DNA from: Gemmatimonadota bacterium
GTDB taxonomy: Bacteria; Gemmatimonadota; Gemmatimonadetes; Gemmatimonadales; GWC2-71-9
Length of the DNA stretch: 43,919 nucleotides
NCBI GenBank assembly: GCA_003222085.1
Contig: QHUK01000037.1
Coordinates: forward strand, 1 to 43,919
Direction: 5' to 3'
Shown here: positions 7,554 through 14,616 of the stretch, piece by piece
Numbering within the stretch: the stretch's first letter is position 1
Layout of the letters: each line of letters opens with the position of its first letter
Program-made: the position numbers and the translations under genes
Notes under the pieces: generated by a model
Seen by the model: only the letters and a program-made list of their open reading frames with translations
Told to the model about the DNA's origin: nothing
The model's database searches: none

Positions 7554-8900
7554 ATGGATCTACTGAAATCCATTTCGCTCGCTTTGGCGCTCGCCGTCGT
7601 GTCTCTGTCCGTCAGTCCGACCGTCCGACCGTCGGGCGCATTGTGGGCACAAATGCACATGCCACACCCTACGTCCGGACCCGAGGCGCCGCTCGGCATA
7701 CCTGAGACGCGGCTGGGATCGGGGACCTCCTGGCTGCCGGATTCGTCGCCTATGCACGCCTCCCACTTCACGCTGGGAGCGTGGACGCTGATGGTCCACG
7801 GGAGTGCATTCCTCCAGTATGACCGGCAAGGGGGGACCCGGGGCGAGGATCAGGTGGCATTGCTCGATTGGGCGATGCTGGCCGCGAGCCGCTCCCTCGC
7901 GGGTGGACAACTCGACCTCCGGGGCATGCTCAGCACCGACCCTTGGGGGGTCGGCTCCGCCGGTTACCCGCTGCTGCTCCAGACGGGCGAGTCGAACCGG
8001 GGCGTGCCGCCGCACGACCACCAGCATCCTCACGACCTGTTCATGGAGGTTGCGGCGCTCTACCGGCGCGCGGTGGCGAAGAACCTGGGTGCATCGCTCT
8101 ACCTCGCGCCCGTGGGCGAGCCGGCGGTCGGGCCAGTAGCGTTCCCCCACCGCCCATCGGCGGCGAACGACCCGCTCGCGCCGATTTCTCATCATTGGCA
8201 GGACGGAACGCACATAACGTTCGGAGTGCTGACCGGCGGCGTCTTCACACGGACGGCGAACGTCGAGGTCTCCTGGTTCAACGGCCGCGAGCCGAACGAA
8301 GATCGCACGGATTTCGATTACGCTGGCCGCCACCTCGACTCGTACAGCGCGCGGATCTCCCTGAACCCGGGGCCGCGCTGGAGTCTCTCGGGGTGGTATG
8401 CCTACCTCAAGAGCCCGGAGGGGCTGCACCCGGACGAATCACTGCACCGGTTCGGGGTCTCCGCACTCACGACGCGGCCGTTCGGGAAGGGCGGACTGTG
8501 GGCGAGCGCGCTGATCTGGGGCGCGAACGACCCGCTCGGCTCGGGACGGTTGTCGAATAGTGTCGTGCTTGAGTCGAACCTCGATCTCGACGGAACGAAC
8601 AGCATCTTCGGCCGTGCCGAATACGTTCGGAAGAGCGCTGAGGATCTCGTCGTTCCCGCCGGGCCGGCCGGCGCCACCTACGACGTCGGTGCGCTCGCGC
8701 TGGGGTACCACCGGGCGTTGCCGACCGGACGAGGAGTCGCAGCGGGAGTCGGGATCCGCGGCGCGGTGAATTTCGTGCCGGCGAGCCTCGAGGGTGTGTA
8801 TGGCTCGCGAACGCCTGCTGGTATCGCGCTGTATCTGACGTTGCGCCCCGCTCGTGTTCCCGCGGGCGGGATGATGAACATGCCTGGAATGTCGCACTGA
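7554..8900 (+). CDS. His/Met-rich outer-membrane beta-barrel, copper island
   Basis: 448 aa with a signal peptide (hydrophobic LLKSISLALALAVVSLSV... ending near LWAQ). The mature start MHMPHPTSG and the end MMNMPGMSH are Met/His-rich, and an internal cluster GVPPHDHQHPHDLFME adds five histidines. The body has alternating strands with aromatic girdles (FTLGAWTLMVHGSAFLQYD; YSARISLNPGPRWSLSGWYAYL), typical of a 14-18 strand outer-membrane barrel. The name of the family is not clear to me. Placement right after the CopB gene and the metal-like ends suggest outer-membrane copper binding or export. GAGG 8 bases upstream of the ATG is a fair ribosome site. An octamer array lies within the signal-peptide codons. 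Confidence 0.6.
   Translation: MDLLKSISLALALAVVSLSVSPTVRPSGALWAQMHMPHPTSGPEAPLGIPETRLGSGTSWLPDSSPMHASHFTLGAWTLMVHGSAFLQYDRQGGTRGEDQVALLDWAMLAASRSLAGGQLDLRGMLSTDPWGVGSAGYPLLLQTGESNRGVPPHDHQHPHDLFMEVAALYRRAVAKNLGASLYLAPVGEPAVGPVAFPHRPSAANDPLAPISHHWQDGTHITFGVLTGGVFTRTANVEVSWFNGREPNEDRTDFDYAGRHLDSYSARISLNPGPRWSLSGWYAYLKSPEGLHPDESLHRFGVSALTTRPFGKGGLWASALIWGANDPLGSGRLSNSVVLESNLDLDGTNSIFGRAEYVRKSAEDLVVPAGPAGATYDVGALALGYHRALPTGRGVAAGVGIRGAVNFVPASLEGVYGSRTPAGIALYLTLRPARVPAGGMMNMPGMSH
7607..7638 (+). repeat. Octamer array in signal-peptide codons of the barrel gene
   Basis: Four 8-bp units: GTCCGTCA, GTCCGACC, GTCCGACC, GTCGGGCG. They are close to the reverse complement of the GTCGGAC-type array 110 bases upstream, so the two arrays could pair in the transcript across the start region. 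They encode SVSPTVRPSGA at the end of the signal peptide. Confidence 0.75.
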
Positions 8901-8915
8901 GCACAGCGGCGCCGC

Positions 8916-8943
8916 TTGACGTATCAACATTACTTGATATATT
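8916..8943 (+). promoter_or_regulatory. Promoter and ArsR operator of the arsenic operon
   Basis: -35 TTGACG (8916-8921), a 16-base spacer and -10 TATATT (8938-8943). Between and over them lies an inverted repeat TATCAA-N6-TTGATA (8922-8939), the usual ArsR operator form ATCAA-N6-TTGAT. The arsR ATG at 8951 is 7 bases past the -10, so the transcript should start at or next to the start codon (leaderless). Repressor binding would block the polymerase directly. Confidence 0.8.
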
Positions 8944-8950
8944 TAGGGCG

Positions 8951-9277
8951 ATGTCCACGGCGACCGTTCCCGTGATTGGGCGCGCTGCGCGTATGTTCCA
9001 CGCACTCTCGGACGAGACCCGGCTCGAGATCGTGCGGCTGCTGTCGCACGGGGAGCGCTGCGTGTGCGAGCTGCAGGATGTACTCGACTCGGCGCAGTCC
9101 CGCCTGTCCTTCCATTTGAAGACTCTCAAAGACGCGGGGCTCGTGAGCGATCGGCGGGAGGGCCGCTGGGTGTACTACGCGCTGAACCGCGACGCGCTCG
9201 ACCAGATCGCGGAGTTCGCTTCCGAAGTGAAGCCGGGGAAGCACGCCGGTAGCTGCGCCCGGGCATGCTGCCCGTAA
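8951..9277 (+). CDS. arsR: ArsR-family arsenic-responsive repressor
   Basis: 108 aa winged-helix protein. MFHALSDETRLEIVRLLSHGERCVCELQDVL holds the classical ArsR metal box (ELCVCDL type) with C37 and C39. SQSRLSFHLKTLKDAGLV-type recognition helices follow (here SAQSRLSFHLKTL), then the RREGRWVYYALN wing. The C-terminal CARACC (C102, C106, C107) offers extra thiols for As(III). It heads arsM and arsC and should repress this operon through the inverted repeat directly upstream, released by arsenite. Confidence 0.9.
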   Translation: MSTATVPVIGRAARMFHALSDETRLEIVRLLSHGERCVCELQDVLDSAQSRLSFHLKTLKDAGLVSDRREGRWVYYALNRDALDQIAEFASEVKPGKHAGSCARACCP

Positions 9278-9298
9278 TTGATAAGGAGAGGTGAACAC

Positions 9299-10114
9299 AT
9301 GGCCGGCGACGAGATCAAGCGAACGGTGATGGAGAAGTACGGACAGGCCGCCCTCCGGGTGGCCGGCGGTGAGCGGGGGAGCTGCGGGGGGACCGGGAGC
9401 TGTGGCTGCGATCCCGTCAGCTCGAACCTGTACGATGCTGCGGATACTGCTACCCTCCCTGAGGGGGCGGTGCTGGCGTCGCTCGGCTGCGGCAATCCCA
9501 CCGCCCTGGCCGAGCTGCACGAGGGAGAAATCGTGCTCGACTTGGGATCGGGCGGCGGGATCGACGTGCTGCTATCGGCGCAGCGCGTGGGCGCGACGGG
9601 GAAGGCGTACGGCCTCGACATGACCGACGAGATGCTGGGGTTGGCGCGGGAGAACCAGCGCAAGGCCGGTGTCACGAACGTCGAGTTCCTGAAGGGCGAG
9701 ATCGAGAACATCCCGCTGCCCGACGCCTCCGTCGACGTGATCATCTCGAATTGTGTGATCAACCTTTCGGCCGACAAGCGCCGGGTGCTCCATGAGGCGT
9801 TCCGCGTGCTCAAGCCCGGCGGCCGCTTTGCCGTGTCGGACGTCGTGGTGCGCGGCGAGATCCCGGATGCGGTGCGGCGCAGCATGGAGCTGTGGGTGGG
9901 GTGCGTGGCCGGGGCCTTGGAGGAGACCGAGTATCGGCGGCTGCTTCAAGAGGCCGGGTTCGAGGAGATCGGGGTCGAGCCGACGCGCATCTACGAATTC
10001 GAGGATGCGCGTGCCGTGCTGACCGGTGCCGGGCTCGACGCCGAAGTGCTGGCGCGCGAAGTCGGGGGCCGGGTCATGGGGGCGTTCGTGCGGGCGCGAA
10101 AGCCCGGCGCCTAG
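9299..10114 (+). CDS. arsM: Arsenite S-adenosylmethionine methyltransferase
   Basis: 271 aa from the ATG at 9299, which has a strong AAGGAGAGG ribosome site. The SAM-binding motif is IVLDLGSGGGIDVLLSA, with GLDMTDEML after it. The ArsM cysteines are visible: SLGCGNP, IISNCVINL and WVGCVAGAL; extra CGG and CGC cysteines occur near residue 30. It methylates As(III) to mono-, di- and trimethyl species, an arsenic detoxification route by volatilisation or export. It lies 21 bases after arsR and just before arsC, under the same promoter. Confidence 0.93.
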   Translation: MAGDEIKRTVMEKYGQAALRVAGGERGSCGGTGSCGCDPVSSNLYDAADTATLPEGAVLASLGCGNPTALAELHEGEIVLDLGSGGGIDVLLSAQRVGATGKAYGLDMTDEMLGLARENQRKAGVTNVEFLKGEIENIPLPDASVDVIISNCVINLSADKRRVLHEAFRVLKPGGRFAVSDVVVRGEIPDAVRRSMELWVGCVAGALEETEYRRLLQEAGFEEIGVEPTRIYEFEDARAVLTGAGLDAEVLAREVGGRVMGAFVRARKPGA

Positions 10115-10118
10115 ACGA

Positions 10119-10589
10119 GTGTTCCGCGTTCTCTTTCTGTGCACCGGCAACTCGGCCCGCAGCCAGATGGCGGAGGCCCTGCTCAACTGGAAGGGCAGAG
10201 GACGATTCCACGCCGAGAGCGCCGGTTCGCGCCCCGCCGATCGCGTGAATCCTCACGCAGTCGAGACGCTGCGTGAATACAACGTCCCGTGGTCCGGCCG
10301 CGCCCCGCGTAGCATCGATGGGTTGGAGCGGGAGCCGTGGGACTTCGTGGTCACGGTGTGCGACCGTGCCAAGGAATCGTGCCCGATCTTTCCCGGCCAG
10401 CCGGTTCTCGCGCACTGGGGGATGCCGGACCCGGCCGAGGTCGACGGTGACGACGCGACGAAGCGCGCGGCGTTCAAGAATGCGTGTTTGCTGTTGAGTC
10501 GTCGGATCGATCTGCTATTAGCGCTGCCGCTCGAGCAGCTCGAGCGGCTCGCGCTCGAAGCCCGGGTGCGAGCGATCGGCAACGGGTAG
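10119..10589 (+). CDS. arsC: Thioredoxin-type arsenate reductase (LMW-PTP fold)
   Basis: 156 aa from a GTG start 4 bases after arsM's stop. The P-loop CTGNSARS (C8-x5-R14) and MPDPAEV (D104) give the low-molecular-weight phosphatase active site. VTVCDRAKESCP supplies C81 and C88, the two cysteines that relay the disulfide in the thioredoxin-coupled (Bacillus/Staphylococcus type) ArsC. It reduces As(V) to As(III), which ArsM can then methylate. No arsenite efflux pump (ArsB/Acr3) is visible in the window, so methylation seems the main outlet here. Confidence 0.92.
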   Translation: MFRVLFLCTGNSARSQMAEALLNWKGRGRFHAESAGSRPADRVNPHAVETLREYNVPWSGRAPRSIDGLEREPWDFVVTVCDRAKESCPIFPGQPVLAHWGMPDPAEVDGDDATKRAAFKNACLLLSRRIDLLLALPLEQLERLALEARVRAIGNG

Positions 10590-10661
10590 CGCACCGACCA
10601 CCGGAGGCGTATTACTAGCCCCACCTGGATCAGCAAACCCTCATCCGCCAGGAGGTGGCCC

Positions 10662-13433
10662 GTGAGATCGACCCCCGTTCTTCCCCTGTCCGCCGCGTTC
10701 GTGTTGGTGGTCCCCTTCGTCCGGTTGGTCGCACAACAGACCGGCACGGTGTCCGGGACCGTCGTGGCGACCGAGTCGGGCGCGCCGCTCGCCGGGGCGA
10801 GCGTCGTGATCGTCGGGACGGCGCGCAGCGTGCTCACCAACGAGAAGGGGCTGTATCACCTGAGCGTACCGGCCGGTACGCACAGCGTGCGCGCCCGACT
10901 CATCGGCTACGAGGCGGCGGAGCAGCGCGTCGTCGTGCCCGCGGGGCAGACAATCACCGTCGATTTCAAGCTCACCGCCACGCCGCTCGCGCTCAACGAA
11001 GTCGTCGTGGTCGGCGCCCGCACGTCGCGCACCGCCGTCGAGACGCCGGTGCCGGTGGACGTGATCACGTCCCAGGAGGTGCAGGAGACCGGCCATACCG
11101 AGGTGAACCAGATCCTCGCCACGCTCGCGCCGTCGTTCAATGCGTCGCACCAGACCATCGCCGACGGCTCCGACCATATCAACCCGGCGAGCCTGCGCGG
11201 CCTGGGGCCGGATCAGGTGCTCGTGCTGGTCAACGGCAAGCGGCGCCACTCGAGCGCGCTGGTGCACGTCAACGGCACGTTCGGCCGCGGCACGGTGGGC
11301 GTCGATCTCAACGCGATCCCCGCGGCGGCGATCGAGCGCATCGAGGTCCTGCGCGATGGGGCTGCGGCCCAGTACGGCTCGGACGCCATCGCCGGCGTGA
11401 TCAACGTGGTGCTGAAGGAGCAGGCGCAGCGGCTCGACGTCACGAGCACGGTAGGGACGACTCCTGGGGGCGACTCGCTAGCCGACATCTTCGACCGCCA
11501 CGACGGCGACCAGGTGAAGGCAGACGTCAACTACGGATTCCGGCTGGGCGATCGCGGGTTCGTGAACGTCACCGCCGAATACTTGGACCGCGGGGCGACG
11601 AACCGGGCAGCGCCGTGGTCTGGCGACATCTTTCCGGGCATCACCGGCACCGCGGCGACCGACGCGGAGCTGGCGAGCCGAGGCCTCACGCGCGGGGACT
11701 TCACGATGCGGGTCGGCCAGTCGGCGGCCACGGTGGGGATGGCGTTCTTCAATTCGCGCGTCGCCATCTCTGACGACGCCGAGTTCTACACGTTCGGCGG
11801 CCTGTCGCAGCGGGACGGGGACGCCGGCGCGTTCTACCGGCTCCCGAATCAGGTACAGCAGGTGGTGCCCGAGATCTTTCCGAACGGCTTCCTCCCGGAG
11901 ATTCAGACGAAGCTCATCGACGGTGCTGTGACCGCGGGTGTGCGCGGCACGACGCGCGGCTGGGACGTGGACTTCTCGCTCACCCGAGGGCAGAACGACC
12001 TGCAGTACAACGTCGACAACACGGTCAATGCGTCGATGGGCGCGGCGAGTCCCATCACGTTCGACGCCGGCCGGCTGGTCTTCGGGCAGACGACGGGCAA
12101 CCTCGATCTCGTGCGGCCGATCGACACGCACGGCGCGCTCCGCTCGCTCTCGTTCGTCACGGGCGCCGAGTTTCGGGTCGAGAATTTCCGTATCGTGCCC
12201 GGCGACCCCGGGTCGTGGCAGTACGGCATCGCGACCGACACCGGGACCGTGTACGCCACGACGAGTAGCGGAGAGCGCAGGGCGCCCTTCTCCCAAGGCT
12301 TCCCGGGGCTTCAGCCGGCGAACGGCCTGAATCGCTACCGGAACAGTATCGGCGTCTACGCCGGACTCGAGAGCCAGGTCAGCGAGCGCTTCCTGGTGGA
12401 CGTGGCGGGTCGGTACGAGAACTACTCGGACTTCGGGGGCACGGTCAACGGCAAGCTCGCCACGCGCCTCGCAGTGACACGCGGCGTCGCGCTCCGCGCC
12501 GCTGCGAGCACAGGCTTCCGCGCGCCGTCGCTCCACCAGGCGTGGTACAACAGCGTGACCACCCAATTCGTGACGGTCGGAGGCGTGCTCGAGCCGCAAA
12601 ACGTGCTCACGACCAACAACGACAGCCGCATCACGAAGGCGTTCGGCGTTCCCGATCTACGGGAGGAGACGTCGGTGAATCTGAGCGGCGGGCTGACGCT
12701 GCGGCCGATGGACAACCTGTCGATCACTGCCGACGCGTATCGCATCACCATTGACGGCCGGATCGTGATCACCAGTCAATTCGGAGTCAGCGATCCCGTG
12801 GTGCAACGTATCCTGGCGCCGTACCAGAACGAGGCGCTGGCGGTCACGGCCGTACAGTTCTTCACGAATTCGGTGGATACGAAGACCACCGGGCTCGACC
12901 TCGTGGCGCAGTACGGGCGCACGCTCGGGCGGGGCACGCTAAACCTTACCGCGTCGGCGAACTTCACCAAGACCGAGGTCGAGCGCGTGAACGTGCCCCA
13001 GGCGATGGCCGACACGTTCGGCACCGCCAATGTCGCGAGCGTTCGGGACCGCATTTTGAACCGAGAAGACCGCAACCGACTCGAGGACGCGCTGCCCCGC
13101 CAGAAGGGTTCGCTCGCCGCTCGCTACGCTTTCGGTCGCTTCGCGGGGCTCGCACGCGCGACCTATTACGGCTCGATCGAGTACCACAGCCCGGCCGGCC
13201 CGGCGAGCGACGAGCACTTCGGTGCGAAGACACTGTTCGACCTCGACTTGTCCTACGAGCTGTGGAGTGGCCTTCGGGTCGCGGTCGGCGGCAACAATAT
13301 CTTGAACACCTACCCGGACCGGCAGGTGATCCCTGGAAACATCAGCTTCGGTCGTTTCGTCTACAGCCGCCGCGTGACGCAGTTCGGGATGAACGGCGGG
13401 TTCTACTACGCGCGGCTGCTGCTGAGCCTGTGA
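10662..13433 (+). CDS. TonB-dependent receptor with CarboxypepD regulatory-like N-domain
   Basis: 923 aa from a GTG with a good AGGAGG site. After a signal peptide (ending LVAQQ), residues about 28-110 form a carboxypeptidase-regulatory-like beta-sandwich (GTVSGTVVATESGAPLAGASVVIVGT). The plug domain follows, with VPVDVITSQEVQETG, SLRGLGPDQVLVLVNGKRRH and IERIEVLRDGAAAQYGSDAIAGVINVVLK. The barrel then includes LRAAASTGFRAPSLHQAW and ends in the C-terminal strand FYYARLLLSL. This is a full-length outer-membrane importer for siderophores, sugars or similar ligands; the ligand is not readable. It starts 72 bases after arsC, and whether it belongs to the arsenic operon is unknown. Confidence 0.9.
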   Translation: MRSTPVLPLSAAFVLVVPFVRLVAQQTGTVSGTVVATESGAPLAGASVVIVGTARSVLTNEKGLYHLSVPAGTHSVRARLIGYEAAEQRVVVPAGQTITVDFKLTATPLALNEVVVVGARTSRTAVETPVPVDVITSQEVQETGHTEVNQILATLAPSFNASHQTIADGSDHINPASLRGLGPDQVLVLVNGKRRHSSALVHVNGTFGRGTVGVDLNAIPAAAIERIEVLRDGAAAQYGSDAIAGVINVVLKEQAQRLDVTSTVGTTPGGDSLADIFDRHDGDQVKADVNYGFRLGDRGFVNVTAEYLDRGATNRAAPWSGDIFPGITGTAATDAELASRGLTRGDFTMRVGQSAATVGMAFFNSRVAISDDAEFYTFGGLSQRDGDAGAFYRLPNQVQQVVPEIFPNGFLPEIQTKLIDGAVTAGVRGTTRGWDVDFSLTRGQNDLQYNVDNTVNASMGAASPITFDAGRLVFGQTTGNLDLVRPIDTHGALRSLSFVTGAEFRVENFRIVPGDPGSWQYGIATDTGTVYATTSSGERRAPFSQGFPGLQPANGLNRYRNSIGVYAGLESQVSERFLVDVAGRYENYSDFGGTVNGKLATRLAVTRGVALRAAASTGFRAPSLHQAWYNSVTTQFVTVGGVLEPQNVLTTNNDSRITKAFGVPDLREETSVNLSGGLTLRPMDNLSITADAYRITIDGRIVITSQFGVSDPVVQRILAPYQNEALAVTAVQFFTNSVDTKTTGLDLVAQYGRTLGRGTLNLTASANFTKTEVERVNVPQAMADTFGTANVASVRDRILNREDRNRLEDALPRQKGSLAARYAFGRFAGLARATYYGSIEYHSPAGPASDEHFGAKTLFDLDLSYELWSGLRVAVGGNNILNTYPDRQVIPGNISFGRFVYSRRVTQFGMNGGFYYARLLLSL

Positions 13434-13445
13434 GGACCTGAGCCG

Positions 13446-13664
13446 TCAGCCCTGATCGAGCGGCCGTCGCCACAACGACGACCCGAACGCCAGGCTGGCC
13501 ACGATGACGTTGGCCACGATGATCGGGAGGGAGTGGATCAGCACGCCGTAGGTCGCCCACGCCAGGGCGGCAACCCCCTGGACGCGGCGGAGCGTCGTCG
13601 CTCGCCTGCAGAAGTAGGAGGTCGCGAAGATGGCCGTCGCGAGCCAGCCGATCAGATCAGGCAT
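13446..13664 (-). CDS. YgjV-like small inner-membrane protein
   Basis: 72 aa with two to three hydrophobic helices ([39 protein letters not shown]). The pattern 'lGw.at..f..Sf...r.....l...a.l.WatYG.li...PiivaN' matches the YgjV (Imp-YgjV) family of unknown function, related to PQ-loop proteins. It lies 27 bases downstream of the disrupted HAD gene on the same strand, so it may share its transcript. Confidence 0.6.
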   Translation of the reverse strand: MPDLIGWLATAIFATSYFCRRATTLRRVQGVAALAWATYGVLIHSLPIIVANVIVASLAFGSSLWRRPLDQG

Positions 13665-13691
13665 CGCGCCACCCCGCCCCCCGCCCCCGGC

Positions 13692-14403
13692 TCACGCGAG
13701 CAGTGGCGGCGCCGCGTCCGTCTCGCGGATCGTCAGGAGATCCGTCTGCACCTTGTCCCATTCCTGGAGCACGAGTCCACGGGACTCGAACAGTGTGTGA
13801 ATGCCGTCCGCGTCCATGCCGACGATGTCCTCGAGGATCGGCACCAGCACGCTCACGGCATCGTCGCTCAGGACCGTGCGCTTGGCAATCTGCGCGAGGT
13901 ACTTGTTCTCGGACACGGCGATCGTGAGCCCGTTCAAACGGTTGACGTGCAGCATCACGTGAATATCGGAGCCGCCGTCGCCCACGTAGATCACCCGGTC
14001 GTGCCCCACCGGCAGCTGCGCGCGGAGCTCCTCGAGCAGCGCCACCTTGCCGTACCCAGCCGTGACCCGCTCGATCGACTGGATCTCGCCGGACGCGGGG
14101 TCGTAGTTGAACCGGGTTCCGTAGATATGATCGGGCGGGACGATGCCGTCCAGGGCCGACTGAATCACCTCCTGGGGAGCCGCGGAAATGACGTAGAAGG
14201 CGAACTCGTACCCGTCCAGCTCGCCCCGGATCGTGGAGCAGCAAGTACGCGAGCTCCGCGCCCTGCTGCACCAGGTGGATGCGTGACAGCCCCGCGGTCT
14301 TCTCGCGAAAGTCGGAAATACCCAGCAGCTCGCTCAGGACGATCCCCGAGTCGTTGAAGCTGAGGGTTTGGTCGAAATCGCTCGCCAGCAGATATCGCTT
14401 CAT
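13692..14403 (-). pseudogene. HAD-family phosphatase, disrupted by frameshift/deletion
   Basis: The first part reads [20 protein letters not shown] (HAD motif I DFDQT) and continues to AYLLLHDPG. The continuation lies in a different frame: [19 protein letters not shown] (motif II), then [26 protein letters not shown] and [15 protein letters not shown] (motif III/IV), ending [10 protein letters not shown]. The frame changes at the GGGG run near 14224-14227. As I recall this family, about 30-40 residues normally separate the HDP and [12 protein letters not shown] segments, so a real deletion with a frame change is more likely than one extra base. Full coding potential on both sides argues for a recent event or an assembly error. 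Confidence 0.7.
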
Positions 14404-14438
14404 CAGTCGTTCCTCGTCGTCGATGCTCGATAGAAAAT

Positions 14439-14477
14439 CAACGCCCCCCGCCGGGACAGCTCCGGAGGGGGGCGTTG
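14439..14477 (-). terminator. Strong GC hairpin with short T-run
   Basis: The arms CAACGCCCCCC (14439-14449) and GGGGGGCGTTG (14467-14477) pair perfectly over 11 bp, with a further CCGG pairing inside the loop. On the minus strand ATTTTCT follows, so it can act as an intrinsic terminator between aconitase and the HAD gene. The 213-base gap 14404-14616 also holds a 15-codon ORF (14512-14559) just before the hairpin. Confidence 0.65.
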
Positions 14478-14616
14478 GCACACGAAGGTGCCACCCAACG
14501 GGCCGGCTCGCTCAGGGACTCGCCCAGCGGCAATTGCAGTTGAACACCGAGTTATGCATCCTGGGTTCCAGTCTCGCGGGTTCTGGTACGCACTCTAGAC
14601 ATGACCGTCGCGTGTG

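Noticed and set aside
10662-13433. Arsenic- or siderophore-specific receptor
   Set aside because: The receptor is complete, but nothing in the plug or barrel sequence I can read fixes a ligand, and a 72-base gap separates it from arsC.
13692-14403. Programmed ribosomal frameshift in the HAD gene
   Set aside because: No slippery heptamer or stimulatory structure is evident at the junction, and the join also seems to lack family residues, so a mutation or assembly error is simpler.
14512-14559. Second RiPP precursor (15 codons with Cys-Asn-Cys)
   Set aside because: Weak ribosome site, no modification genes nearby and a terminator just after it; kept only as a possible leader peptide.
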